The position numbers and the translations under genes were made by a program. Positions 51,322-61,825 of a stretch of 64,000 nt of DNA are shown here, one piece after another. This DNA comes from Candidatus Methylopumilus rimovensis. GTDB taxonomy: Bacteria > Pseudomonadota > Gammaproteobacteria > Burkholderiales > Methylophilaceae. The notes beneath the pieces were generated by a model. It was given only the letters and a program-made list of their open reading frames with translations. It ran no database searches and was not told the origin of the DNA. The stretch's first letter is position 1. Every line of letters begins with the position of its first letter. The stretch is from contig NZ_CP040986.1 in the NCBI RefSeq assembly GCF_006364615.1, positions 992,001 through 1,056,000 of the forward strand. Direction: 5' to 3'.

Positions 51322-52035
51322 ATGAATAAGAATAAATTTTATTGCATATTTTTTTATTTGTTATTATCCATCTTCTGCGTAATTCAAAATTCAAGCGCTA
51401 AAGAAATAGTGGAACCAGATAGACAATCTGGAAATCAATTTGGTAAAACTGATTTTGATCGCATGGCTGACCATGAAATTAGAGAGAATATCCAAAGCTT
51501 ACAAACGCTCATGATTAAGCTTTATAAAAGAAATCCTTCGGAGTTAAAGAAGAGCACCTCAGATGATGTGGAAAAGATGGTTAATTGGGTTTTCAATGGC
51601 AATCACAACTGGAATTTTGATGCCATAAATAATGCTCAAAGCACTGATGCGATCTACCTCGCTTTTAACGAAGAATATAAAGGCGATCGTGTCCTTCCTT
51701 TTATTGTAGGTATTTACACAATGCTTATAAAAGCTCATGGAGGTAAAAAAGAATTCTATTTATTTGATTCAATTGATCCTCAGCTTTTATATAACACATC
51801 TCGCAATATTGAAATGGCAGTCTGGAAACTTTCTAATTCTAAAAATAGCTCTGGAAAACCTTTCTTACTTACGAATGAATTAACTGAAAAAGAAAATAAC
51901 TTATCCTTTGAGCGAGAGTTTGGAAAAATTATTGGCAGAACGGATTTTCTTGCTTTTACGCTTTCAGAAAAAATGGAGCGAAGTATTGCAAAAATTATTC
52001 AAAATTTAGCTACCGGTCTTTTAATACCAATTTAG
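51322..52035 (+). CDS. Exported protein of unknown function linked to phoBR
   Basis: I do not recognise a function. The 237-residue protein has a signal peptide (IFFYLLLSIFCVIQNSSA) and a mainly helical mature part with conserved-looking segments DFDRMADHEIRENIQSL, IKLYKRNPSEL and VLPFIVGIYTMLIKAHGGK. It has no lipobox (the only Cys lies inside the hydrophobic stretch), heme motif or known catalytic motif. The ATG follows the phoR stop with no spacer, so it is probably cotranscribed with phoBR and may be phosphate-regulated. It ends three bases before the convergent FAD oxidoreductase. Confidence 0.8.
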   Translation: MNKNKFYCIFFYLLLSIFCVIQNSSAKEIVEPDRQSGNQFGKTDFDRMADHEIRENIQSLQTLMIKLYKRNPSELKKSTSDDVEKMVNWVFNGNHNWNFDAINNAQSTDAIYLAFNEEYKGDRVLPFIVGIYTMLIKAHGGKKEFYLFDSIDPQLLYNTSRNIEMAVWKLSNSKNSSGKPFLLTNELTEKENNLSFEREFGKIIGRTDFLAFTLSEKMERSIAKIIQNLATGLLIPI

Positions 52036-52038
52036 AAG

Positions 52039-55000
52039 CTATAAAAGTATTTTTTCAATTCCGCCTTTGGTTGAGCTTTCTACATAATTTTGCATCCAAT
52101 TAGCGCCTAGTAGGTTCTTCGCTAATTCAACAACTATATAATCAGCTGTTGTATTTGTATCTTCGCCATAACGAGCTAATCCCTGCAAGCAAGAGGGGCA
52201 AGAAGTAAGAATTTTAACTTCTCCTAATGACTCTGGTTGATCAATACCCATTTTTTGAATGCCTTTTTCAATTTCTTCTTGTTTTCTCTTTTTTACTTGC
52301 GTTGCAATATCTGGCCTGCCGACAGCAAAGGTTCCGGATTCACCGCAGCAACGATCATTTAATGGTACATCTGTATTCATCAAGGCATTAGTAACTTTAG
52401 TAGGCGCATATGTTTTCATCGGACTATGACAAGGATCATGGTACATATATCTTGTACCAGACACACCTTCCATTTTTATCCCTTTTTCCATAAGGTATTC
52501 ATGGATATCTAATAATCTGCAGCCAGGAAATATTTTTTCAAATTCATATTTTTGTAATTGGTCCATGCAAGTGCCACAAGACACAATCACTGTTTTAATA
52601 TCTAAATAGTTAAGTGTGTTTGCTACTCTATGAAATTGGACGCGATTATCTGAAGTTATTTTTTGACCTTTATCGTGATTACCAGATGACGTTTGTGGGT
52701 AGCCGCAGCATAAATATCCTGGCGGCAGAACAGTAATAGCTCCAACTTCATATAACATCGCCTGCGTCGCTAATCCTACCTGGGAGAAAAGTCTTTCGGA
52801 TCCACATCCAGGGAAATAGAATACTGCTTCAGAATCTTCATTAATTTTTTGTAGATTTCGAATCACAGGAACCACTTTGTCATCTTCAATGCCAAGGAGA
52901 GCTCTTGAGGTCTTAGTGGGCATATTTTTTGGCATAGGCCTATTCAAGAAATGAACAATCTGAGACTTGATTGGAGCCTTGCCAATTGTTGAAGGTGGAT
53001 TTTTTTTAAAGAAATTAATACTACCGATTTTTTTCAATAAATTGTGTCCAGCTCGCTGAGCTTTGTAGCCAAAATCAACCATCAAAGTTCTCATGATTTT
53101 AATGGTGACAGGATCCTTCATATTTAAGTAACTCATAGCCAATGCAGTACCCGGACTAAAATGACGCTTGCCTTGCTCTCTTAAAAAGTTTCTCATTGCA
53201 ATTGAAACATCACCAAAATCAATATCTACAGGGCATGGATTTAAGCATTTATGGCAGACCGTGCAATGATCAGCGACATCATTGAACTCATCAAAATGTT
53301 TAAGAGAAATGCCACGCCTTGTTTGCTCTTCATATAGAAATGCCTCAATAAGAAGAGAGGTTGCTAAAATTTTATTTCTTGGGCTATAAAGCAAATTAGA
53401 GCGCGGAACATGTGTTGTACATACGGGCTTACACTTTCCACAGCGCAAACAATCACTAATTGAATCTGCTATTTCTCCGATAGCGGACTGTTCCATAATA
53501 ATCGATTCTTGTTCTAATAGTCCAAAACTTGGTGTATAAGCATTTTCTAAACCAGATCCTGGAAGTAGTTTGCCTTTATTAAAATGCCCGAAAGGATCTA
53601 CTTTATTTTTATATTTCTCAAATGCTTCAATTGTGCTCTCATCTAAAAATTCCATTTTGGTAATACCAATACCATGTTCACCAGAAATGACGCCATTAAG
53701 ACTTCTAGCTAAAGCCATTACTCTTGCTACTGCTTCATGTGCCTCATGCATCATTTGGTAGTCGTCTGAATTAACTGGGATGTTAGTATGGACATTACCG
53801 TCTCCGGCATGCATATGAAGCGCTATAAATACTCTGCTCTTTAAAGTATTTTTATGTATTTGATCCAGCTTAAGCAAAAAGCTTTGATACTCTCTTCCGC
53901 TAAAAATTTCATGGAGTGGCTCTTTGAGCTCTTTTTTCCATGAAATTCTTAAATCATAAGATTGAAGCGCTCTAAATATATTTTCATACTTATATTCAAT
54001 ATCATCATGTCTTTCAAGAAGCGTTGAAAGTGGGCTATCCAAATTATCGAGCATTTGACCCCATTTTTCTCTCAATCCATGAATCAAATCAATACTCATT
54101 TTTTGCTTAACTTGATTAAGCTCTGGGTCTGAATTTAAGCCTTCTTCTTCATAAAGAAATTTATCGTGCTCAATAAAAGTTTCTAGGTCATCTAAGAGTT
54201 TTAATTTGTTTCTAATTGAAAGTTCAATATTAATTCTTTCAATACCATCAGAATATTCTCCAAGTTTTGGAAGCGGAATAACGACATCTTCATTAATCTT
54301 GAATGCATTGGTATGTTTTGCAATAGCTGCTGTTCTTGCGCGATCAAGCCAGAAACGTTTTCTCGCATCTGGTGATACCGCTATAAAACCTTCGCCATCT
54401 CTCGAATTAGCAATCTGTACGATTTGAGAAGCGGACAACCCTACAGCATCTTCATCATCACTTGCAATGTCTGCAATCAAGACCATACGAGGACGTTCTT
54501 GTCTCGCTGCTTTAGTGCTATAACCAACCGCCTTAATATAACGTTCATCCATATGCTCTAGACCAGCTAAGAGCGTATTATCAGATTGATCTAAATAATC
54601 TTTGATTTCAACAATTGCAGGAACCGCATGAGATACATTTCCAAAAAATTCTAAGCATACAGTCCTTATATATTTAGGCATTTTATGAAGAATAAAAGTA
54701 CCAGATGTGATAAGTCCATCACATCCTTCTTTTTGAACGCCTGGAAGACCACTCAAAAATTTATCAGTAACATCTTTACCCAATCCAATCTTTCTAAAAC
54801 TGCTTCCTGGAATTTCTAAAATCTCTGGCTCGTTAATTAAGTCATTGCCATTCGGTTTATAACGGCTAATTTTAAAATGAACTAAATCAACATCGTGAAT
54901 TTTACCAAGATTGTGATTTAGTCTCTCAATCTCAATCCAATTACCATCAGGATCAACCATCTTCCAAGAGGCTAAATTATCTAGAGCCGTTCCCCAAAGC

Positions 55001-55902
55001 ACCGCTTTCTTGCCACCCGCATTCATCGCAATATTTCCGCCAATACAACATGCGTCCGCCGATGTTGGATCACAAGCAAATTCAAGGCCGTTATTTGATG
55101 CCATTTCCATAGCGCGTCTTGTGACAACACCAGCGCCACATTTGACTACAGGAACTCGTTCGCTGACACCAGGTAAATTTTGGTATTCAACGTTACTTAT
55201 ATCATCGAGCTTTTCAGTATTAATTACTGCCGAAAATGGCGTAAGTGGTATAGCGCCACCGGTATAACCAGTTCCACCTCCTCTTGGGATAATGGTTAAT
55301 TCAAGATCAATACATGCTTTTACAATATATGCTATCTCTTCTTCGCGATCTGGATTTATCACAACAAATGGATATTCAACTCTCCAATCTGTTGCATCAG
55401 TGACATGAGATACTCTTGCTAAACCATCAAATTGAATATTATCTTTTTTGGTAAATTTTTTTAATTTAGAAAAAATCTTTTTCCTAAGTTTTTTAACTAA
55501 TTTAAAATCGCTTTCAAAAGTCTTGACTGCCTTATTAGCTGCATCAGCGAGCTCCATAACTTTTGCATTTCCAGAACTCCGTTCTTCAATAGAATGAATT
55601 CGATGATACATCGCATCTACTAGTGCTTTGAGTCGCTTTGGATTCTCTAAGAGATCATCTTGAAGATAAGGATTTCTATTAACCACCCATAAATCGCCAA
55701 GCACTTCGAAAAGCATTCGCGCGGATCGGCCTGTTTTTCTTTCATCTCTTAGTTCATTTAAGATGTTCCAGATATTTTCACCTAGAAATCGAATAACGAT
55801 TTCTCGGTCTGAAAACGAAGTATAGTTATATGGTATTTCACGCAATCGATTGATTGGAAATGGTTGGGTTTTAAAAATAGATTTGAGTATTGGGGCGTTC
55901 AT
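52039..55902 (-). CDS. Giant FAD-linked oxidase / Fe-S oxidoreductase fusion
   Basis: This 1287-residue protein combines an N-terminal DUF3683-like region (residues 1-150), a PCMH-type FAD-binding domain (about 180-420; [29 protein letters not shown]), an FAD-oxidase C-terminal domain (about 420-780; [20 protein letters not shown]), two ferredoxin-type 4Fe-4S motifs ([11 protein letters not shown] and [12 protein letters not shown]), and C-terminal CCG domains as in GlcF/LldE ([26 protein letters not shown]). The layout fits a D-2-hydroxyacid dehydrogenase (D-lactate or glycolate type) feeding electrons to quinone. The substrate is unproven. It is a single-gene unit. Confidence 0.9.
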   Translation of the reverse strand: MNAPILKSIFKTQPFPINRLREIPYNYTSFSDREIVIRFLGENIWNILNELRDERKTGRSARMLFEVLGDLWVVNRNPYLQDDLLENPKRLKALVDAMYHRIHSIEERSSGNAKVMELADAANKAVKTFESDFKLVKKLRKKIFSKLKKFTKKDNIQFDGLARVSHVTDATDWRVEYPFVVINPDREEEIAYIVKACIDLELTIIPRGGGTGYTGGAIPLTPFSAVINTEKLDDISNVEYQNLPGVSERVPVVKCGAGVVTRRAMEMASNNGLEFACDPTSADACCIGGNIAMNAGGKKAVLWGTALDNLASWKMVDPDGNWIEIERLNHNLGKIHDVDLVHFKISRYKPNGNDLINEPEILEIPGSSFRKIGLGKDVTDKFLSGLPGVQKEGCDGLITSGTFILHKMPKYIRTVCLEFFGNVSHAVPAIVEIKDYLDQSDNTLLAGLEHMDERYIKAVGYSTKAARQERPRMVLIADIASDDEDAVGLSASQIVQIANSRDGEGFIAVSPDARKRFWLDRARTAAIAKHTNAFKINEDVVIPLPKLGEYSDGIERINIELSIRNKLKLLDDLETFIEHDKFLYEEEGLNSDPELNQVKQKMSIDLIHGLREKWGQMLDNLDSPLSTLLERHDDIEYKYENIFRALQSYDLRISWKKELKEPLHEIFSGREYQSFLLKLDQIHKNTLKSRVFIALHMHAGDGNVHTNIPVNSDDYQMMHEAHEAVARVMALARSLNGVISGEHGIGITKMEFLDESTIEAFEKYKNKVDPFGHFNKGKLLPGSGLENAYTPSFGLLEQESIIMEQSAIGEIADSISDCLRCGKCKPVCTTHVPRSNLLYSPRNKILATSLLIEAFLYEEQTRRGISLKHFDEFNDVADHCTVCHKCLNPCPVDIDFGDVSIAMRNFLREQGKRHFSPGTALAMSYLNMKDPVTIKIMRTLMVDFGYKAQRAGHNLLKKIGSINFFKKNPPSTIGKAPIKSQIVHFLNRPMPKNMPTKTSRALLGIEDDKVVPVIRNLQKINEDSEAVFYFPGCGSERLFSQVGLATQAMLYEVGAITVLPPGYLCCGYPQTSSGNHDKGQKITSDNRVQFHRVANTLNYLDIKTVIVSCGTCMDQLQKYEFEKIFPGCRLLDIHEYLMEKGIKMEGVSGTRYMYHDPCHSPMKTYAPTKVTNALMNTDVPLNDRCCGESGTFAVGRPDIATQVKKRKQEEIEKGIQKMGIDQPESLGEVKILTSCPSCLQGLARYGEDTNTTADYIVVELAKNLLGANWMQNYVESSTKGGIEKILL

Positions 55903-55926
55903 TTAAATGTATTTACTTTAAGCATG

Positions 55927-55955
55927 AGCATAACATGTAGGAGAATTGCTAACAA
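55927..55955 (-). promoter_or_regulatory. Candidate sigma-70 promoter for the FAD/Fe-S oxidoreductase
   Basis: On the minus strand TTGTTA (55955-55950), a 17-base spacer and TATGCT (55932-55927) form a plausible promoter about 25 bases before the gene's ATG. The rest of the 203-base divergent region up to hemJ shows no feature I can name beyond a weak AGATAA/TTATCT inverted repeat. Confidence 0.45.
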
Positions 55956-56105
55956 CGTTATAAGCCATAGGGTTATTGAACTTTTGGGCAAAAAATTCAG
56001 TTAAAATATGGGCTTGATTTACTTAGTTTAGATAACCTTTTTTATTATCTTTTATGAACCCAATGACTTCAATAAAGTTCAGATTAATTACTCGGAATTA
56101 GCCAA

Positions 56106-56519
56106 ATGCTCTGGATAAAAACCTTACATATCGTATTTATGGTGACCTGGTTTGCTGGCCTTTTTTATTTACCAAGGCTCTTTGTTTATCACGCAATGAG
56201 TAAAGATAAAATTAGTCACGAAAGATTCATAATTATGGAAAGAAAGCTTTTTTTTGGCATCATGACGCCTGGGGCTTTCCTAACCATACTTTTTGGAGGA
56301 TGGCTTTGGAATCTCTTCGGTGTTACTGAGCAATGGCTTGAAATTAAAGTGGGTCTCGTAATGTTATTGCTCATTTATCATTATTTATGTTTTAAATATC
56401 TTATTGACTTTAAAAATAATAAAAATAAGCATACTCATATATATTTTCGATGGTTCAATGAAGTGCCTGTATTAGCTCTTATTGCCATAATTTACCTAGT
56501 CGAATTTAAACCAGCATGA
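56106..56519 (+). CDS. hemJ: Protoporphyrinogen IX oxidase HemJ
   Basis: This 137-residue membrane protein has four helices and the family opening WIKTLHIVFMVTWFAGLFYLPRLFVYH with conserved His and Arg residues, plus KVGLVMLLLIYHYLC and FNEVPVLALI. HemJ oxidises protoporphyrinogen IX in heme synthesis in most Gram-negative bacteria that lack HemG and HemY. It overlaps the PfkB kinase gene by ATGA. It fits with the heme A genes nearby. Confidence 0.94.
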   Translation: MLWIKTLHIVFMVTWFAGLFYLPRLFVYHAMSKDKISHERFIIMERKLFFGIMTPGAFLTILFGGWLWNLFGVTEQWLEIKVGLVMLLLIYHYLCFKYLIDFKNNKNKHTHIYFRWFNEVPVLALIAIIYLVEFKPA

Positions 56520-57451
56520 GCATATTAATCTGTGGCTCATTGGCTTTTGATACCATCATGGTATTCAAAGATCAATTTAAGAATCATATCTTGCCTGAAA
56601 GTATCCATAAGTTAAGTGTGGCTTTTTACGTACCAGAACTTAGAAAAGAATTTGGGGGTACTGCAGGAAATATTGCCTACAATCTTAAACTTCTTGATGA
56701 AAATCCTCTTGTCATGGCAACAGTAGGTAATGATTTTTCAATTTATTTTGACTGGCTTAATCAAAATGATATTAATACTGAGCATATCAAGGAAATCAAA
56801 ACTCTCTTTACAGCTCAGGCGTTCATCACAACTGACTTGAGTGATAATCAAATCACTGCCTTTCATCCAGGGGCTATGGTGGAATCTCATCAAAATAAAA
56901 TTAAAAAAACTAATGGTGTATGCTTGGCAATTATTGCTCCAGATGGCAAAGAGGGCATGATGAATCATGCTAAAGAATGTAAGGCGCTTAATATCCCCTT
57001 TATGTTTGATCCTGGACAAGGCTTGCCAATGTTTAATCGCGAAGAGCTTTTAGAGTTTATTGATGATGCTACTTATATTGCAGTGAATGATTACGAAGCT
57101 ACTCTTTTGTCTGAGAAAACTTCTCTCTGTATAGAAGAAATTTCTAAAAAAGTAGAGGCATTAATTGTCACGATGGGTGCTGAAGGTTCAATCATTTATG
57201 CTAACAACAAAACATATAAGATCGATCCTATTAAAGTTGAAGCGCCTGTTGACCCTACTGGATGTGGCGATGCTTATCGCGCAGGCTTGCTTTATGGAAT
57301 TTCTAAAAAATGGGATTGGCAATCAATAGGTCGTTTAGCATCCGTGATGGGGTCTATTAAAATTCAAAATAAAGGCGGACAAAATCATCGTCCAACCAGA
57401 GATGATATCGAAACAATTTATACAAAAAAGTTAGTTGAAGAGAATGGCTAG
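56516..57451 (+). CDS. PfkB-family carbohydrate or nucleoside kinase
   Basis: This 311-residue kinase has the PfkB signatures: GGTAGNIAYNL in the N-terminal half and the anion hole/catalytic base motif DPTGCGDAYRAGLLYG near residue 245. The layout resembles ribokinase and bacterial adenosine-kinase-like proteins; the substrate cannot be assigned. It is translationally coupled to hemJ (four-base overlap) and its stop abuts that of apaH with no spacer (TAG then CTA). Confidence 0.88.
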   Translation: MSILICGSLAFDTIMVFKDQFKNHILPESIHKLSVAFYVPELRKEFGGTAGNIAYNLKLLDENPLVMATVGNDFSIYFDWLNQNDINTEHIKEIKTLFTAQAFITTDLSDNQITAFHPGAMVESHQNKIKKTNGVCLAIIAPDGKEGMMNHAKECKALNIPFMFDPGQGLPMFNREELLEFIDDATYIAVNDYEATLLSEKTSLCIEEISKKVEALIVTMGAEGSIIYANNKTYKIDPIKVEAPVDPTGCGDAYRAGLLYGISKKWDWQSIGRLASVMGSIKIQNKGGQNHRPTRDDIETIYTKKLVEENG

Positions 57452-58264
57452 CTAAATATCTTTTGAGTTGGTTTTTACTGAGAATACTGATTTGTCATCA
57501 AGTCTTAAGGCTGTTAAAGTTCTACCCCAAACACATCCTGTATCAATTGCAAAAACATCTCCTCTTGTCACAAGACCAAGAGCTGACCAATGGCCGAAAA
57601 TAATCGGATTGTCCTTAGTTTTTCGTTTAGGAAAATCAAACCAAGCTTTTAATTTTTTGGGCATGTTTTTTAGCTCCCCCTTGTAAGTAAAATCAATAGC
57701 TCCGTCTGAATTTAAAGCCCTTAGTCTCGTTGTCGCATTAATAACGATTCTAGCTTTATCATTTTTATTTAAAGTGCTCGACCATTTATCTGGCTTATTA
57801 CCATACATGGAAGATAAAAATTCTTTATATTTTTTACTACGGAGTTGCGTGCTTACTTCTTTTGAGAATTTGAGAGTATTCTTAATAGTCCATTGAGGCA
57901 TTACACCTGCATGAACCATTAAGTGTTTTTTTTCATAATGTGCTAAAGGTAGGGATCTTAACCATTTAAAAAGTAAATCTGAATCTTTTGCTTTAAGAAG
58001 GGTAGACAAAGTATCTTCATCGTCTGACTCAATGACTTTATATTTGATAGCTAATGCATGAAGATCATGATTGCCTAATACGGCAGTCACTGAGGATTTA
58101 TTTTTATAGCACCATCTTAAAATTTCTAATGATCCCTTACCACGATTAATTAAATCACCAACGAGCCAAAGCTGATCTCTGCCGCGTTTAAATTTAATTT
58201 TTTTTAGTAGATCTAGAAAAGAATAATAGCAACCTTGAATATCACCAATTGCGTAAATTGCCAT
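57452..58264 (-). CDS. apaH: Diadenosine tetraphosphatase
   Basis: This 270-residue metallophosphoesterase cleaves Ap4A symmetrically to two ADP, lowering this stress nucleotide. Motifs are AIGDIQGCY, LVGDLINRGKGSLE, VLGNHDLHALA and MVHAGVMPQW, with FGHWSALGL near the end. It lies six bases after the cytochrome c gene on the same strand. Confidence 0.95.
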   Translation of the reverse strand: MAIYAIGDIQGCYYSFLDLLKKIKFKRGRDQLWLVGDLINRGKGSLEILRWCYKNKSSVTAVLGNHDLHALAIKYKVIESDDEDTLSTLLKAKDSDLLFKWLRSLPLAHYEKKHLMVHAGVMPQWTIKNTLKFSKEVSTQLRSKKYKEFLSSMYGNKPDKWSSTLNKNDKARIVINATTRLRALNSDGAIDFTYKGELKNMPKKLKAWFDFPKRKTKDNPIIFGHWSALGLVTRGDVFAIDTGCVWGRTLTALRLDDKSVFSVKTNSKDI

Positions 58265-58270
58265 GAATAA

Positions 58271-58744
58271 TTATTTTTTAAAGTTAGCGCCTGATGAATT
58301 CGACATATATAAGACCGCACTAGCAACTTCATTGTCAGACAAAGATGCATTGCCTCCTTTTGCTGGCATAGAGCGAATTCCTTTAATGGCATGCTGAACA
58401 AGCACTTCATAGCCTTGAGCTATTCTTGGAGCCCAAGCTTGCACATCACCAAGTTTTGGGGCATTTAACATACCAGCTTGATGGCACATTAAACAAACAG
58501 CTTTGTAGACTTCTTCTCCTGATTTCCCCCCCGAAGCTGATCCTTCTTGAATAGGCTTAGCTAACTCTACCTGCGCCACTGGCTGAATATTTTCTTTAAC
58601 TTTACTTTCTACCATAACATTAGAGCTAGTATCGCTCTTAAAATCATAGGTTAAGAATAAAATGAATAAAATGCCGCCTACAATTGCTCCAACAATAATT
58701 GCCATTAATTCATATAACACATTTTGTTCTTTTTCTAAATTCAT
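58271..58744 (-). CDS. Membrane-anchored c-type cytochrome (c5-like)
   Basis: This 157-residue protein has one N-terminal membrane helix (residues 13-35), a linker, and a class I cytochrome c domain with the heme motif CLMCH (C84, C87, H88) and the axial Met in GIRSMPAKGG. It resembles the cytochrome c5 family that passes electrons to terminal oxidases. It lies between ctaB and apaH on the minus strand, in the cox-assembly region. Confidence 0.92.
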   Translation of the reverse strand: MNLEKEQNVLYELMAIIVGAIVGGILFILFLTYDFKSDTSSNVMVESKVKENIQPVAQVELAKPIQEGSASGGKSGEEVYKAVCLMCHQAGMLNAPKLGDVQAWAPRIAQGYEVLVQHAIKGIRSMPAKGGNASLSDNEVASAVLYMSNSSGANFKK

Positions 58745-58764
58745 TTAATTATCCTTTTGTAATC

Positions 58765-59676
58765 TTAATAAAGAGTAAATTTAAAATAATGATCAATTAA
58801 CATCGCAGAAAAAATTAGGCTTAAATAAATTATAGAGTACCTAAATGTTTTCATAGACAACCTATCTGAGTAATTTTTATATAGCATAATTACATAGTAC
58901 AAGAAGAAAGCATTAAGAATTGTGGCGCAAATTAAATAAATAAGTCCGCTCATACCAAGGCTGAATGGCGACATAGTTACGATAATCAAAATAATTGTAT
59001 AGAGAACTATTTGAAGCAATGTAAAAGACTCACCATGTGTGACAGGCAACATTGGTATACCAACCTTTGCATAATCATTTCTGCGATAAAGCGCTAGCGC
59101 CCAAAAGTGAGGAGGGGTCCAGCAGAAAATAATTAAAAACAATACTAACGCCTCCGGCCCAACAGTATTATTAACAGCTGCCCATCCTAAAATTGGAGGC
59201 ATAGCGCCAGAAGCTCCGCCAATCACAATATTCATTGGCGTAGCAGGCTTAAGAAAAATTGTGTAAATAACAGAATAAGAAAAGAAAGTTGCGAGAGTAA
59301 GCCACATCGTTAATGCATTCACATAATAATAGAGAATAAGTAACCCAACACCGCCCAAAATAGTTGCATAGATTATAGTTTGTTTAGATGACAATTGTCC
59401 TGTTCCTATAGGCCTCCCTTTTGTCCTTGCCATTATGGCATCTATTTTTTGCTCAATTAAACAATTAAAAGCTGCTGCTGCGCAGGAAACAAAACCAATA
59501 CCAAGAATAGAACTTAAGAGTAGATTAAATGGCACCATTCCTGGAGTAGCTAAAAACATTCCAATCACGGCAGTAAAAACAATAAGAGAATTAACTCGTA
59601 ACTTGCAGAGAACTAAAAAATTCTTTAAGTTAGTTTTAAGATTAAAAATATTTTTTTTAGGGATGCCACTAAGCAT
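58765..59676 (-). CDS. ctaB: Heme O synthase (protoheme IX farnesyltransferase)
   Basis: This 303-residue UbiA-type prenyltransferase adds a farnesyl group to heme B, giving heme O. About nine helices are visible, with the Asp motif [19 protein letters not shown] and the second motif [12 protein letters not shown] followed by [16 protein letters not shown]. It overlaps ctaA by eight bases; the two enzymes work consecutively to make heme A for cytochrome oxidase. Confidence 0.97.
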   Translation of the reverse strand: MLSGIPKKNIFNLKTNLKNFLVLCKLRVNSLIVFTAVIGMFLATPGMVPFNLLLSSILGIGFVSCAAAAFNCLIEQKIDAIMARTKGRPIGTGQLSSKQTIIYATILGGVGLLILYYYVNALTMWLTLATFFSYSVIYTIFLKPATPMNIVIGGASGAMPPILGWAAVNNTVGPEALVLFLIIFCWTPPHFWALALYRRNDYAKVGIPMLPVTHGESFTLLQIVLYTIILIIVTMSPFSLGMSGLIYLICATILNAFFLYYVIMLYKNYSDRLSMKTFRYSIIYLSLIFSAMLIDHYFKFTLY

Positions 59677-60655
59677 GTTGTTTTTTAATTTTTGTATTTA
59701 TTACTGTCATTATGATGACTAATAAAGCTGCTATTAGATTATGACTAACAGCCAAGACCATTGGGAGATGAAGCATCAAATTAGCAATCCCTATAATAAA
59801 TTGAGCCGCTAGTAAGGCTAATAGCAGCATTGACTCAAATCTCAATTGTTTGTATTTCATTAATGTAAATGACAAATAGCTAAAATAAATAATCACAGTT
59901 ACAGCCCCTATTCTATGTATCCACTGGATTGCCTGAAGTGCATCAAGACTAATTGGCGCCCCTTCAAAAGTTTGACCTAAATTTCTAAATATATTAAATC
60001 CATTCTTAAAGTCCATATTAGGGATCCATTCACCATGGCAGGTTGGAAAGTCTGTACAAGCTAAACCAGCATAATTAGTGCTAGTCCAACCCCCTAAAAA
60101 GATTTGTATAAAAATTAGTATAAGACTAAATCTTGTCATATAAAAAATTATGTCATTCTTTAAAGTCAATTTTGAATTTTTGTTGAAATGTTCATAACTT
60201 ATATAAGTGAGTATAGCTAAGGTTGTCATGCCACCTATTAAATGAGCGCTTACAATAATAGGTTTTAGTAAAAGTGTAACTGTAAGCATTCCTAACATGG
60301 CTTGAAAAAATACAAGGGCCAGTAGGCTATATGGGACAAGGATATTTACTTTTAAAGATTTTTTATTTTTATGGGCTAATACCCCAATTATTAGAATGAG
60401 AAGCCCTAATATACCCGCTACATATCTATGAGCCATTTCCTTCCAAGCTTTGCCATTTTCTATAATTTGATCAGGAAAAGTATGCTGAGCTTTTTCAATA
60501 GCCATTTGGCTCTCTGGAACAGTTAGCGTTCCAAAACATCCTGGCCAATCTGGGCACCCTAAACCAGCATCTGATAGCCTTACATATGCGCCCAAAACAA
60601 TTAAACAAAAAGCCATAATTGTTGTAAATAAAGTAATTTTTTTAAAAAGCTGCAT
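59669..60655 (-). CDS. ctaA: Heme A synthase
   Basis: This 328-residue COX15/CtaA protein oxidises heme O to heme A. It has eight helices, the start [19 protein letters not shown], the paired-Cys loop [13 protein letters not shown] and conserved His ligands in helices (AHRYVAG, SAHLIGG, WIHRIGA, SHNLIAA). It precedes and overlaps ctaB. It is divergent from the TlpA-like gene with 90 bases between them. Confidence 0.97.
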   Translation of the reverse strand: MQLFKKITLFTTIMAFCLIVLGAYVRLSDAGLGCPDWPGCFGTLTVPESQMAIEKAQHTFPDQIIENGKAWKEMAHRYVAGILGLLILIIGVLAHKNKKSLKVNILVPYSLLALVFFQAMLGMLTVTLLLKPIIVSAHLIGGMTTLAILTYISYEHFNKNSKLTLKNDIIFYMTRFSLILIFIQIFLGGWTSTNYAGLACTDFPTCHGEWIPNMDFKNGFNIFRNLGQTFEGAPISLDALQAIQWIHRIGAVTVIIYFSYLSFTLMKYKQLRFESMLLLALLAAQFIIGIANLMLHLPMVLAVSHNLIAALLVIIMTVINTKIKKQHA

Positions 60656-60703
60656 AATTAAATTTCTATAAATTTGTTTTAATATCGATTAGACTCATAT
60701 GAA

Positions 60704-60718
60704 GTAATTCAATTACTA
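60704..60718. repeat. 15-base palindrome between ctaA and the TlpA-like gene
   Basis: AGTAATT and AATTACT flank a single C, forming a perfect odd palindrome in the 90-base divergent spacer. It could be an operator for both genes. No matching regulator gene is adjacent. Confidence 0.4.
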
Positions 60719-60745
60719 TGAAAGAATTATAACATTCACTTTAAT

Positions 60746-61240
60746 ATGGCAAAAAAATCTCTCTGGCTATTACTAGTTTTATTAACTCTTCTAGTTTTAT
60801 TTTTTTTGTCATTGGCCACAAATAAAAAAGTTCCTGAAATTGCGGTTACTTCAATTACTGGTGAAGCAATAAAGCTTTATCAGAATAAAAACAATTTCAC
60901 AATCATCAATTTTTGGGCAACTGACTGTCCAGGCTGCATCAAAGAAATGCCAGGTCTTACTGATATATATAATCAATTCAAGGGGCAAGGCTTACAAATT
61001 ATTGCTGTATCTATGAGTTATGACCCGCCCAATCAGGTCTTAAATTTTACTCAAAAGAATAAAATACCTTTTCCTGTTGTATTGGATGTTGATGGTCAAA
61101 TTGCACGATCATTTGAGGACATTCGCCTTACTCCGACTTCAATACTTATTGATAAAAATGGAAAAATCATTGATAAAGTTATTGGGGAGCTAGATTTTAA
61201 TAAATTGAATGTTCTTTTGAAAAAGCATCTAAATTCCTAA
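60746..61240 (+). CDS. TlpA/ResA-like thiol-disulfide oxidoreductase
   Basis: This 164-residue protein has an N-terminal membrane anchor (residues 5-24) and a thioredoxin fold with CPGC at 61-64 (NFWATDCPGCIKEMPGL), then the cis-Pro region RLTPTSILIDKNG. Family members reduce apocytochrome c or copper-site cysteines; placement among oxidase assembly genes suggests reduction of CuA or Sco cysteines. It is the only plus-strand gene between ctaA and the Sco-like gene, whose stop abuts its own with no spacer. Confidence 0.88.
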   Translation: MAKKSLWLLLVLLTLLVLFFLSLATNKKVPEIAVTSITGEAIKLYQNKNNFTIINFWATDCPGCIKEMPGLTDIYNQFKGQGLQIIAVSMSYDPPNQVLNFTQKNKIPFPVVLDVDGQIARSFEDIRLTPTSILIDKNGKIIDKVIGELDFNKLNVLLKKHLNS

Positions 61241-61825
61241 TTACTTCGAAATTCTTATTAAGCGCTCTAAATCTTTAATTATTCCAGATGGATTTGTTCC
61301 TTTTTTATATTGCATCATCAAATTACCATAAGGATCTATCAAATAGATAGACTCATTATTAAAGTCTGGGTAGGATTTAAATAGGTTATGTAGTCTGTTC
61401 AAATCGCTACCATTTTTTAATAAAAGCTGACCTTGGCTCAATTTAATTTGTTCAGATGAAATTAAGTCATTACCTTTGGCTATAGCCAGCCTTTGAATTT
61501 TGTTAGCATCTTTACCTAATGCAAGCCAGATTTGTCTTAATTCATATAATTGGAATTCACATGCCTTATCACATTTATTTTCGACAAAAGAAACTAATGT
61601 CCATTTTCCAGTCAATTGATAAATTTCCCTACTTATTGGCTCAAATAATTCAGAATTACCAATCTGAATAATTGGGCGAATTAAAAGCCCATGCTCCACT
61701 CCCTTTGAATCTATTTTAAAGTCTGTAAAAAAAACTAAGTACCATGCATAAATTACAGGCATAAAAAACAACAAGATAATACTGATTAGTTTTAACCGTG
61801 ATTTAAGAATATTACTTATCATCAT
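61241..61825 (-). CDS. Membrane-anchored Sco-like protein without the copper His
   Basis: This 194-residue protein has one N-terminal helix (residues 11-33) and a thioredoxin-like domain with the Sco-type C-x3-C motif (C85, C89 in ENKCDKACEF). The region where Sco proteins carry the copper-binding His reads FNNESIYLIDPYG, so the His appears to be replaced. It overlaps the SURF1 gene by 14 bases, in the usual cox cluster position. It probably helps cytochrome oxidase assembly as a thiol protein. Confidence 0.8.
   Translation of the reverse strand: MMISNILKSRLKLISIILLFFMPVIYAWYLVFFTDFKIDSKGVEHGLLIRPIIQIGNSELFEPISREIYQLTGKWTLVSFVENKCDKACEFQLYELRQIWLALGKDANKIQRLAIAKGNDLISSEQIKLSQGQLLLKNGSDLNRLHNLFKSYPDFNNESIYLIDPYGNLMMQYKKGTNPSGIIKDLERLIRISK

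Noticed and set aside
58213-58410. Minus-strand open frame overlapping the cytochrome c and apaH genes
   Set aside because: It is an out-of-frame shadow of the cytochrome c gene with its CxxCH motif; no independent start signal.
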